Source: QHXW01 sp041486185 (lineage in GTDB: Bacteria; Acidobacteriota; Terriglobia; Bryobacterales; Bryobacteraceae). From it: 12,427 nt of DNA. This document shows, one piece after another, positions 4,907 through 11,597 of this stretch. The position numbers and the translations under genes were made by a program. The notes below the pieces were generated by a model. It saw only the letters and a program-made list of their open reading frames with translations, ran no database searches and was not told the DNA's origin. Position 1 is the stretch's first letter, and every line of letters starts with the position of its first letter. The stretch spans positions 1 to 12,427 of the forward strand of contig JBGPKX010000164.1 of NCBI GenBank assembly GCA_041486185.1. Reading direction: 5' to 3'.

Positions 4907-5909
4907 GCGTAATCCTGACGGTCTCTATTGCTCGGCAGGCGATTTTTACATCGATCCCTGGAACCCGGTCGCGCGGGCGGTGATTACGCATGCGCATGCG
5001 GACCATCTTTGTCCGGGCTCCAAGAGCTATCTGAGCGCGCAACCGTGCGAGGCGTTATTGCGGGTGCGCGTGGGCGCGGATGCTGCGATCGAATCGCTGG
5101 AATACGGACGTGCGCGAGACATCGACGGCGTGCGCGTGTCGTTCCATCCGGCGGGGCACATCCTCGGTTCGGCGCAGGTACGAATCGAGTATCGTGGCGA
5201 TACCTGGGTGGTGTCGGGTGATTACAAGCTCACGCACGATCCCACCTGCGCGGTCTTCGAGCCGGTCCAGTGCCACACATTCATCACGGAATCGACCTTC
5301 GGCCTGCCTATTTTCCGATGGCCGGAGGCGAGCGAGGCGCTTGCTGATATCAACGCATGGTGGCGAGGAAATCAGCAGGCGGGCAAGGCCAGCGTGCTGT
5401 TCACCTATGCGCTCGGCAAAGCGCAGCGCGTGCTGGCCGGCGTCGACGCTTCGATCGGGCCGATTTACACGCACGGAGCAGTCGAGCAGTTCAATCGTAT
5501 TTACGGCGAATGCGGCGTTACCCTGCCCTCAACGCAGTACGCGCGGGCGGCCCCGGCGAAGACCGATTGGACGCGCGCGCTAATTCTGGCGCCGCCCATG
5601 GCCAAGACTTCTCCCTGGCTGCGGCGATTCGGCGATTTTTCGACCGGCATGGCCTCGGGATGGATGCGCATCCGCGGCACGCGGCGGCGCCGTTCGATCG
5701 ATCGCGGCTTTGTGCTATCCGATCACGCCGACTGGCCGGCTTTGCTGAGCGCGGTGCGCGGGTCCGGCGCCGAACGGGTCTGGGTGACTCACGGGTATCG
5801 TGCCGCTGTGGCGCGATGGCTGGCGGAGACCGGCGTGGATGCGCATGCCGTCGAGACGCGTTTCGAAGGCGAGCAGGATGATGAGGGCGCGGGCGAGGCC
5901 GACGCATGA
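4890..5909 (+). CDS. Ligase-associated DNA exonuclease, metallo-beta-lactamase/beta-CASP fold
   Basis: The 339-residue product is an mRNA-3'-end-processing-factor-like nuclease of the ligase-associated family (SNM1/Artemis-like). Motifs in order: HAHADH at 34-39 (zinc-binding HxHxDH), PAGHILGSAQ with His90, SGDYK with Asp111, the beta-CASP ESTFG at 134-138, SDHADW at 277-282 and VTHGY with His301. These are the ligands expected of an active two-metal nuclease. The start was set at GTG 4890, which gives the family's usual N-terminus just before LYCSAGDFYIDPW; the longer frame from 4719 would run through the divergent gene. The stop overlaps the ligase ATG (ATGA). It probably trims DNA ends for the ligase that follows. 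Confidence 0.92.
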   Translation: MDNLVERNPDGLYCSAGDFYIDPWNPVARAVITHAHADHLCPGSKSYLSAQPCEALLRVRVGADAAIESLEYGRARDIDGVRVSFHPAGHILGSAQVRIEYRGDTWVVSGDYKLTHDPTCAVFEPVQCHTFITESTFGLPIFRWPEASEALADINAWWRGNQQAGKASVLFTYALGKAQRVLAGVDASIGPIYTHGAVEQFNRIYGECGVTLPSTQYARAAPAKTDWTRALILAPPMAKTSPWLRRFGDFSTGMASGWMRIRGTRRRRSIDRGFVLSDHADWPALLSAVRGSGAERVWVTHGYRAAVARWLAETGVDAHAVETRFEGEQDDEGAGEADA

Positions 5910-7501
5910 GAGCCTTCGCCGATCTTTACGCCGCGCTCGACGAGACCACGAAAACCAACGAAAAGATCGCGGCGATGTCACGATACCTCGGGTCGGCGCC
6001 ACCGGAGGATGTCGCCTGGGCAGTCCACTTTCTTATCGGCCGCCGGCCCAAGCGGCTTATCCCAACGCGAAACCTGGTGGCCTGGGCCATCGAAGAAGCA
6101 GGCATTCCGGACTGGCTTTTCGGCGAGTGTTATCAGGCGGTGGGCGATCTGGCCGAGACGATCGCACTGCTGCTGCCATCCGCCAGTGCCACGAGCGACC
6201 AGGCGCTGCATTACTGGGTGGAGGAGCGTCTACTCCCCATGCGCAACTGGGATGACGGCGCACGCCGTGAATCGCTCATCCAAGCCTGGCGCGCCATGAG
6301 CGACCGGCAGCGCTTCGTGTGGAACAAGCTGATCACGGGGGAATTTCGCGTAGGCGTTTCGCAGAACCTGGTGGTGCGCGCGCTGGCGGAGGCGAGCGGC
6401 GTCGATGCCAGCACACTGTCGCACCGGCTGATGGGCGACTGGCAGCCCACAGCCGATTTCGCAACCCAGGTGCTGGCCAAGGAAACGGCCGATGCCGACG
6501 TAAGCCGGCCGTACCCATTCTGCCTGGCCTATCCGCTCGAAGGTGAAGCCGGCGAGCTCGGCAACGTGCACGACTGGCAGATCGAATGGAAGTGGGATGG
6601 CATCCGCTCGCAGTTGATCCGGCGCGCGTGGCGGACGTTTCTATGGTCGCGCGGTGAGGAACTGATTACGGATCGCTTTCCTGAACTCGCCGCCGCAGGC
6701 GCGCTGCTGCCGGAAGGCACGGTGCTCGATGGCGAGGTGCTGCCTTGGAAGGATGGCGCGCCGCTGCCATTCACGCAGATGCAGCGCCGCATCGGGCGAA
6801 AAGAGCTGGGTGCGAAGATTCTGGCGGAAGTGCCGGTGGTGCTGGTGGCGTTCGATCTGCTGGAGCACCGTGGAGAAGACGTGCGTGAAAAGGCGCTCGA
6901 ATGGCGACGCGGGGAACTGGAGCGGATCGTGGCGGCCGCTGGGCCGGGCAGTCATCTGATCGCGTCGCCGCTGGTTGCCGGCGCATCGTGGGAAGAACTC
7001 AAGAGCACGCGCGAGCAGGCGCGGGCGCGCGGTGTCGAGGGTTTCATGCTGAAGCGCCACGGTTCGCCGTATCGCGTGGGCAGGAGGCGCGGAGACTGGT
7101 GGAAGTGGAAAATCAATCCGTATTCGGTAGATGCCGTGCTCATCTACGCACAGCCCGGTAACGGGCGCCGCGCCAGCCTGTTCACCGACTACACTTTCGG
7201 AGTCTGGAACCAAGGCGAGCTGGTGCCCTTCGCCAAAGCCTACTCCGGGCTCACCGACGACGAGATTCGCCAGGTAGACGCATTCGTCCGCAACAACACC
7301 ATCGAGAAGTTCGGACCGGTGCGGCGCGTCAAGCCCGAGCTGGTGTTCGAACTGGCCTTCGAAGCTATTCAGCGGTCGTCCCGGCACAGATCCGGCATCG
7401 CCGTGCGCTTCCCGCGAATGGCGCGCTGGCGCACCGACAAGAAGGCCGAAGACGCCGACAGCATCGAAACCATTCGCGCGTTATTGCCGTCGGAGCCGTA
7501 A
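5906..7501 (+). CDS. ATP-dependent DNA ligase (ligase-associated damage-response type)
   Basis: The 531-residue protein seals nicks with ATP. Residues 1 to about 200 form an alpha-helical N-terminal DNA-binding domain, including GEFRVGVSQNLVVRALAE. The adenylation domain follows: the nucleotidyl-lysine is Lys229 in EWKWDGIR (motif I), with LDGEVL at 274-279 (motif III), VAFDLLE at 314-320 (IIIa), EGFMLKR at 378-384 (IV) and DWWKWKINP at 397-405 (V, Lys400/Lys402). The OB-fold follows, with FTDYTFGVW and a C-terminal RFPRMARWRTDK (motif VI region). All catalytic motifs are intact. The start ATG 5906 overlaps the exonuclease stop and has GAGG at 5895-5898. The pairing with the exonuclease is the known ligase-associated module. 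The helicase and PdeM partners are not in this window. Confidence 0.94.
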   Translation: MRAFADLYAALDETTKTNEKIAAMSRYLGSAPPEDVAWAVHFLIGRRPKRLIPTRNLVAWAIEEAGIPDWLFGECYQAVGDLAETIALLLPSASATSDQALHYWVEERLLPMRNWDDGARRESLIQAWRAMSDRQRFVWNKLITGEFRVGVSQNLVVRALAEASGVDASTLSHRLMGDWQPTADFATQVLAKETADADVSRPYPFCLAYPLEGEAGELGNVHDWQIEWKWDGIRSQLIRRAWRTFLWSRGEELITDRFPELAAAGALLPEGTVLDGEVLPWKDGAPLPFTQMQRRIGRKELGAKILAEVPVVLVAFDLLEHRGEDVREKALEWRRGELERIVAAAGPGSHLIASPLVAGASWEELKSTREQARARGVEGFMLKRHGSPYRVGRRRGDWWKWKINPYSVDAVLIYAQPGNGRRASLFTDYTFGVWNQGELVPFAKAYSGLTDDEIRQVDAFVRNNTIEKFGPVRRVKPELVFELAFEAIQRSSRHRSGIAVRFPRMARWRTDKKAEDADSIETIRALLPSEP

Positions 7502-7522
7502 ACGCGCTATGTTCGGGCGGGA

Positions 7523-8851
7523 ATGCCCTCGGTAAACATCATCGGCGGAGGACTGGCGGGTCTCGCGGCTGCCGCGGCTCTGGGCTCGGCCGGCTTCCAG
7601 GTGGACCTGTTCGAATCGCGCCCGTTTCTGGGTGGCCGCGCGACTTCGTTCCCCGTTTCTCCCGGTGATGACGATTCCGAACTGATCGACAACTGCCAGC
7701 ACGTGCTGCTGCGGTGCTGCGTCAACCTACTCGATTTTTATGCGCGGTTGGGCGTGGCCGATCGCATTCGCTTTTACCGCGAGTACTACTTCCTCGAGCC
7801 CGGCGGACGCCTTTCGAAACTGGCACGTGGCGCGATGCCGGCGCCCATTCATCTCATGTCCTCCTTTTTGCGCATGCAATGCCTGGGAGCGGCCGACAAG
7901 TTTGCCATCGCGCGCGGCATGCTGGCGCTGATGGGCGAGCGCAACCAGCGCAAGGATCTGGACCGCATCACCATGCTCGACTGGCTGCGCGAAAAGAAGC
8001 AGACACCGCGCGCCATCGAGCGCTTCTGGCGCCAGGTGCTGGTCAGCGCGGTGAATGAAGAACTGGACCGCATGGCGGCGCTGCACGGGTTTCAGGTTTT
8101 CTGGCTGGGCATGCTGGCGCGCAGAGATTCCTACGAAATGGGCGTTCCGGACGTGCCGCTTGGTGAGCTGTACAGCGCGGATGCATGGCGGAAGCTGGGC
8201 GAAGTGCGCATTCATACGCGCGCGCCGGTGGAGCGCATTATTTTCCGCGAAAGCACGGCTTGCGGCGTCCAGATCGCCGGTGGAAGCGTGCGAACCGCCG
8301 ACTATCAGATCTGCGCGGTGCCGTTCGAGCGCCTGGGTGCGCTGGCTCCGGAACTAGGCATCGACACAGCGCGTTTCGAACACTCACCCATCACCGGCAT
8401 CCACCTCTGGTTTGACCGGCAGATAACGAATCTGCCGCATGCGGCGCTACTCGACCGCACGATTCAATGGATGTTTAACAAGAGCCAAGGCCGGTACTTG
8501 CAGTTCGTAGTCAGCGCATCGCGCAAACTAGTCGAAATGCCGCGCGGGGAAGTGATCGATCTCGCGCTCCGCGAGGCCGCCGAATTCTTCCCGAGCGTGC
8601 GGGAGGCCAAGGTAGAGCGCGCTCAAGTCATCAAAGAAGTGCGCGCCACGTACTCGGCGCGGCCGGACATGGAAGCCGAGCGGCCCGAGGCGAGAACCAG
8701 CGCGCCTAACATTTTTCTGGCGGGGGACTGGACGCGCTCCGGCTGGCCGGCAACTATGGAGGGCGCCGTGCGCAGCGGCTACCGGGCCGCCGAGGCTGTG
8801 GCGGCCGCCGCGGGACACCAGGCCCGGTTCCTGTTGCCGGATATTGCATGA
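7523..8851 (+). CDS. hpnE: Hydroxysqualene dehydroxylase HpnE
   Basis: HpnE reduces hydroxysqualene to squalene, the last step of the HpnCDE route from farnesyl diphosphate that feeds hopanoid synthesis. The 442-residue flavoprotein has an N-terminal Rossmann FAD motif IIGGGLAGLAAAAAL (residues 6-20). This is followed by the glutamate-ended strand VDLFESRPFLGGRA (27-40) that defines the amine-oxidase/phytoene-desaturase superfamily. NCQHVLLRCC is typical of HpnE. The C-terminal FAD contact is FLAGDWTRSGWPATMEGAVRSG, from about residue 398. Length fits the family. It starts 21 bp after the ligase with only a weak GGCGGGA site. Neither hpnC, hpnD nor a squalene-hopene cyclase is adjacent. A related carotenoid desaturase is less likely given the HpnE-type motifs. 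Confidence 0.9.
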   Translation: MPSVNIIGGGLAGLAAAAALGSAGFQVDLFESRPFLGGRATSFPVSPGDDDSELIDNCQHVLLRCCVNLLDFYARLGVADRIRFYREYYFLEPGGRLSKLARGAMPAPIHLMSSFLRMQCLGAADKFAIARGMLALMGERNQRKDLDRITMLDWLREKKQTPRAIERFWRQVLVSAVNEELDRMAALHGFQVFWLGMLARRDSYEMGVPDVPLGELYSADAWRKLGEVRIHTRAPVERIIFRESTACGVQIAGGSVRTADYQICAVPFERLGALAPELGIDTARFEHSPITGIHLWFDRQITNLPHAALLDRTIQWMFNKSQGRYLQFVVSASRKLVEMPRGEVIDLALREAAEFFPSVREAKVERAQVIKEVRATYSARPDMEAERPEARTSAPNIFLAGDWTRSGWPATMEGAVRSGYRAAEAVAAAAGHQARFLLPDIA

Positions 8852-8874
8852 GGATCCACGCATTTTGGGATAAT
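8844..8874 (+). promoter_or_regulatory. Candidate promoter inside the hpnE 3' end for the downstream secreted protein
   Basis: GATAAT at 8869-8874 (5 of 6 with TATAAT) ends 6 bases before ATG 8881. TTGCAT at 8844-8849 is a weak -35 at a 19-base spacing. The predicted transcript would begin at or very near the ATG, another leaderless arrangement. It supports 8881 rather than 8848 as the start of the next gene. Confidence 0.42.
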
Positions 8875-8880
8875 CGAACC

Positions 8881-9258
8881 ATGCGGACTCGTTTTCTTCT
8901 GCCGGCAGTTCTGATCGCCCTGAGCGCGAGCCTCTTGGCGGCTTCAGAGACGACGACACTGACGATCGAAGTCAAATCGCTGAACGATCGCCCGGTCGAC
9001 CGGGCCAGCGTCATCGTTAGATTCGTGAAAGGCCGCGCCAAAATGAAGCTCGGCAAGAAAATCCTCAAGACGTGGGAGACGCGTACCAACCAGGAAGGCG
9101 TAGCCAAGATTCCGCCCATCCCGCAAGGGTCCATTCAGGTGCAGGTGATCGCCAAAGGCTACCAGACCTTCGGCCAGATATTTGAGGTCGACGACGAGGC
9201 GAAGACCATTGAGGTGAAGCTGAACCCGCCGCAGGCGCAATATTCCTCGCATCAGTAG
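8881..9258 (+). CDS. Secreted carboxypeptidase-regulatory-like (CNA-B/beta-sandwich) domain protein
   Basis: The 125-residue product has a clear Sec signal peptide: positive n-region MRTR, hydrophobic core FLLPAVLIALSASLLA, cleavage near residues 21-22. The mature part is one small beta-sandwich. Its features are LTIEVKSLNDRPVDRASVIVRF, a basic KMKLGKKILK loop, TNQEGVAKIPPIPQGS and AKGYQTFGQIFEVDDEAKTIEVKL, the usual turn-glycine and G-Y pattern of carboxypeptidase-regulatory-like domains. Such domains occur in cell-surface and TonB-linked proteins; no enzymatic residues are expected and its specific role is unknown. Start choice: ATG 8881 gives a normal signal peptide and follows a -10 element. 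ATG 8848, which overlaps the hpnE stop as ATGA, would add 11 residues before the signal and cannot be excluded. Confidence 0.78.
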   Translation: MRTRFLLPAVLIALSASLLAASETTTLTIEVKSLNDRPVDRASVIVRFVKGRAKMKLGKKILKTWETRTNQEGVAKIPPIPQGSIQVQVIAKGYQTFGQIFEVDDEAKTIEVKLNPPQAQYSSHQ

Positions 9259-9297
9259 CGGCAAGACACGGTATCCGCGCTGCAACCCGTGCGGGCC

Positions 9298-9350
9298 CCG
9301 TGGCTGCCGTGCCCAGCGATACTTCCTTGCTCACCGCAACTTAGCCACGG
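9298..9350. other. 8-bp inverted repeat in the 170-bp gap upstream of the response regulator
   Basis: CCGTGGCT (9298-9305) is exactly complementary to AGCCACGG (9343-9350), with 37 bases between. The gap from 9259 to 9428 holds no credible gene. It contains this repeat and a promoter candidate to its right. The repeat might be a weak terminator for the secreted-protein gene or an operator-like site, but no T-run follows it. Confidence 0.25.
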
Positions 9351-9359
9351 CGAGGGGGT

Positions 9360-9389
9360 TTGCTCGCGTGCCTCATTACGTGGTATAGA
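9360..9389 (+). promoter_or_regulatory. Candidate promoter of the response regulator gene
   Basis: TTGCTC (9360-9365) and TATAGA (9384-9389) with an 18-base spacer resemble a sigma70 promoter. Transcription would begin near 9396, giving a leader of about 33 bases before ATG 9429. No good Shine-Dalgarno lies ahead of that ATG. Confidence 0.42.
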
Positions 9390-9428
9390 AATAGCCTACT
9401 GTCTCGCGCCACGAGCCTTCCTATAGGT

Positions 9429-10106
9429 ATGTCTTACCGCGTGTTGATTGTCGAGGACCACAAGATCATGCGCGACGGTATCAAAGCCCTGCTGGATCGC
9501 AGCACCGAATTTATCGTCGTGGGCGAAGTAGACACCGGCACCGAAGGCGTTCAAATGTGCATGGAGGTTCATCCGGATATCGTCTTGATGGACATCGGCC
9601 TCCCCGGATTGAATGGAGTCGACAGCACCTCCGAGTTACTGCGTCATTGCCCAGCGAGCAAAGTCATCATGCTTTCGATGTACGACGACGAGGACTCGGT
9701 CGTCGGCTCCATCCGGGCCGGTGCGCGCGGCTACGTGGTGAAGCAGGCGTCGTCCGGAGAAATGATGGAAGCCCTGCGGGCCGTGGCGCGCGGCGGCTCT
9801 TACCTGAGCCCGCACATATCCGAACGGCTGTTATCGCGCATCCGCCGCGGCGAGGCGGAGACCATGGGCCGCCATCCGTTGCTGGCGCAACTTACGCCGC
9901 GCGAATTTCAAGTGCTTGGATTAATCGTCGAGGGGAAAGCCAGCAAAGAAATTGCCGTGATGCTGAACCTCGGAGTGGAAACGGTGCGCAGCTATCGTAA
10001 GACGATGATGAAGAAGCTGAACGTCAATAATGTTGCGGGGTTGATCCGAGTAGCTCTGGCGGCCGGGCTGGCAGGTAAGATGCAGCCGACCGCACCAGGA
10101 AAGTAG
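9429..10106 (+). CDS. NarL/FixJ-family DNA-binding response regulator, orphan
   Basis: The 225-residue protein is a two-component output regulator. The receiver domain (about 1-120) has the acidic pair Glu9-Asp10 in VLIVEDH, phospho-acceptor Asp55 in LMDIGLPG, Ser83 in MLSMYDD and Lys105 in GYVVKQA. The C-terminal LuxR-type helix-turn-helix (about 154-213) reads LTPREFQVLGLIVEGKASKEIA, then the recognition region VETVRSYRKTMMKKLNVNN. All phosphorylation residues are present, so it should be kinase-controlled, but no histidine kinase gene is adjacent. ATG 9429 begins MSYRVLIVEDH, the normal family N-terminus; the frame extends upstream to 9360 but that extension has no family character. Its target genes cannot be inferred. 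Confidence 0.92.
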   Translation: MSYRVLIVEDHKIMRDGIKALLDRSTEFIVVGEVDTGTEGVQMCMEVHPDIVLMDIGLPGLNGVDSTSELLRHCPASKVIMLSMYDDEDSVVGSIRAGARGYVVKQASSGEMMEALRAVARGGSYLSPHISERLLSRIRRGEAETMGRHPLLAQLTPREFQVLGLIVEGKASKEIAVMLNLGVETVRSYRKTMMKKLNVNNVAGLIRVALAAGLAGKMQPTAPGK

Positions 10107-10165
10107 CGGCGTTCTTCAACCGCAGGGCAGGCGGACGATGGAGGCGGCCCTCTGGCGCGCGGCGA

Positions 10166-10171
10166 GATAAT
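10166..10171 (+). promoter_or_regulatory. Candidate -10 element for the Gfo/Idh/MocA gene
   Basis: GATAAT lies 31 bases before ATG 10203, so a transcript would start near 10178 with a leader of about 25 bases. That leader includes the AAGG ribosome-binding site at 10191-10194. No convincing -35 hexamer is seen at 16-19 bases. Confidence 0.35.
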
Positions 10172-10202
10172 CTGCGGTACCATGCATGAAAAGGCGATAT
10201 TC

Positions 10203-11510
10203 ATGAATCGACGACATTTTTTGATGAGCACCGCCGCGGCCGGAGCGGCCGCCATGCGCTCGAGCAGTCTCGCCAGCCCCAATGACACCGTGCGCGTGGC
10301 ATGCGTGGGTGTACGCGGACAAGGCCGCGCGCACATCGCCCACTACGCCAAGATGAACAACGTCGAGATCGCGGCCATCTGCGATATCGACGAATCCGTG
10401 CTGAACAAGCGCCTGGATGACGTGGAGAAGCTGGGCAAGAAGCGGCCCGCGGGATTCACCGACCTCCGGAAAGTGCTGGAAGACAAGTCCATCGATGCGA
10501 TTTCGATCGCTACACCCAACCACAATCACACGTTGCAGACGGTATGGGGATGCCAGGCCGGCAAAGACGTGTATGTCGAAAAACCCTGCTCGCACGACAT
10601 GTTCGAGGCCAGGCAGATCGTAGCGGCGGCCCAAAAATATAACCGTATCGTGCAGCACGGCACCAACTGCCGGTCAGGTGCGGCGCGCGAAGCCGTCGAC
10701 AAGCTACGCGAAGGCCTGGTCGGCGACGTGTACATGTCGCGCGGGCTGTGCATCAAGTGGCGCGACACCATTGGCCGCACCGCGGTCGAGCCGGTGCCGG
10801 CGGGCGTGCATTACGATCTGTGGCAGGGCCCGGCGCAAGAGCATCCGTTCACGCGCAACCGGTTCCACTACAACTTCCACTTTTTCTGGGACTACGGAAA
10901 TGGCGACCTTGGAAACCAGGGCATCCATCAGGTGGACATGGCGCGCTGGGGCCTGGGCGTGAAATATCCCACCAAGGTCAGCGCCATGGGCGGGCACTTC
11001 ATGTTCGACGACGACCAGGAGACGCCCAACGACATCATCTGCATGTTCGAGTTCGATGACAACGGCAAGAAGAAGTTTATGAACTTCGAAGTGCGCCACT
11101 GGATGAGCAATCACGAAGGCGGCCTGAACGAAGGCACCAAAGATTCCAACACCATTGGCGCCATCTTTTACGGCTCCAAGGGATACATGGTGGTGAGCGA
11201 CGAAGACCACGGAACCTACACCACGTTCCTGGGACGCGAGCAGCAGCCGGGGCCGGCCGGCAAAGAAATGGGCAACAACTGGGCCAACTTCATCGATGCC
11301 GTGCGCAGCCGCAAGCATTCGGATTTGAATGCGCCCATCGAAGAGGGAGCCATCTCGACCACGCTGGTGCACCTGGCGAACATTTCGTATCGCCTCGGCC
11401 GCACACTCAATTTTGATGCCGCAACGTATTCTTGCAAGGGCGATCCTGAAGCCAACGCCATGTTCAAGCGGGACTACCGCAAACCGTTTGTGGTGCCCGA
11501 GAAGGTGTAG
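10203..11510 (+). CDS. Tat-targeted Gfo/Idh/MocA family oxidoreductase
   Basis: The 435-residue product is an NAD(P)-dependent sugar or polyol dehydrogenase-like protein. It begins with a twin-arginine signal, RRHFLMSTAAAGAAAM (residues 3-18), predicting folded export. A Rossmann domain follows, with VACVGVRGQGRAHI (32-45), ICDIDE (59-64), ISIATPNHNHT (100-110) and the family signature VYVEKP with Lys127. The C-terminal substrate domain has GDLGNQGIHQVD (234-245), whose His242 and Asp245 match the family active-site pattern, and is rich in His and aromatic residues. ATG 10203 was chosen over ATG 10182 because AAGG (10191-10194) sits 8 bases before it and it puts the RR motif at the N-terminus. 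Substrate is unknown; anhydro-sugar or polysaccharide-derived sugars are typical guesses. It is convergent with the EgtB-like gene. Confidence 0.9.
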   Translation: MNRRHFLMSTAAAGAAAMRSSSLASPNDTVRVACVGVRGQGRAHIAHYAKMNNVEIAAICDIDESVLNKRLDDVEKLGKKRPAGFTDLRKVLEDKSIDAISIATPNHNHTLQTVWGCQAGKDVYVEKPCSHDMFEARQIVAAAQKYNRIVQHGTNCRSGAAREAVDKLREGLVGDVYMSRGLCIKWRDTIGRTAVEPVPAGVHYDLWQGPAQEHPFTRNRFHYNFHFFWDYGNGDLGNQGIHQVDMARWGLGVKYPTKVSAMGGHFMFDDDQETPNDIICMFEFDDNGKKKFMNFEVRHWMSNHEGGLNEGTKDSNTIGAIFYGSKGYMVVSDEDHGTYTTFLGREQQPGPAGKEMGNNWANFIDAVRSRKHSDLNAPIEEGAISTTLVHLANISYRLGRTLNFDAATYSCKGDPEANAMFKRDYRKPFVVPEKV

Positions 11511-11532
11511 CGGTAACGGCGAAACGCAAGAT

Positions 11533-11597
11533 GGCCGTAAATGAACACGAATCAGTGAATTGATTTCATTCGCGTTGATTCGCGTTCATTCGTGGCC
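11533..11597. repeat. 10-bp-unit repeat element within an imperfect inverted repeat
   Basis: Three adjacent 10-bp units are visible: CATTCGCGTT (11567-11576), GATTCGCGTT (11577-11586) and CATTCGTGGC (11587-11596). The element is bounded by 20-base arms, 11533-11552 and 11578-11597, complementary at 16 of 20 positions, around a 25-base centre. It covers the gap between two convergent genes and runs into the 3' end of the EgtB-like gene. The form suggests a dispersed, possibly mobile intergenic repeat; I recall similar ATTCGCGTT strings in environmental genomes but cannot search. It may also serve as a transcript-ending hairpin. Confidence 0.62.

Noticed and set aside
6641..7387. Long - strand open frame opposite the ligase (248 codons)
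   Set aside because: It lies wholly inside the ligase adenylation and OB-fold coding sequence, whose motifs are intact; no protein family resemblance.
10124..10151. AGGGC/GCCCT stem after the response regulator as a terminator
   Set aside because: Only 5 bp can pair, the stem does not extend, and no T-run follows.
10182..10202. ATG 10182 as start of the Gfo/Idh/MocA gene
   Set aside because: It would put seven residues before the twin-arginine motif and lacks a ribosome-binding site, whereas ATG 10203 has AAGG at 8 bases.
10704..11372. Long - strand open frame opposite the Gfo/Idh/MocA gene (222 codons)
   Set aside because: Shadow frame rich in His/Val/Ala, opposite a gene with clear catalytic motifs.
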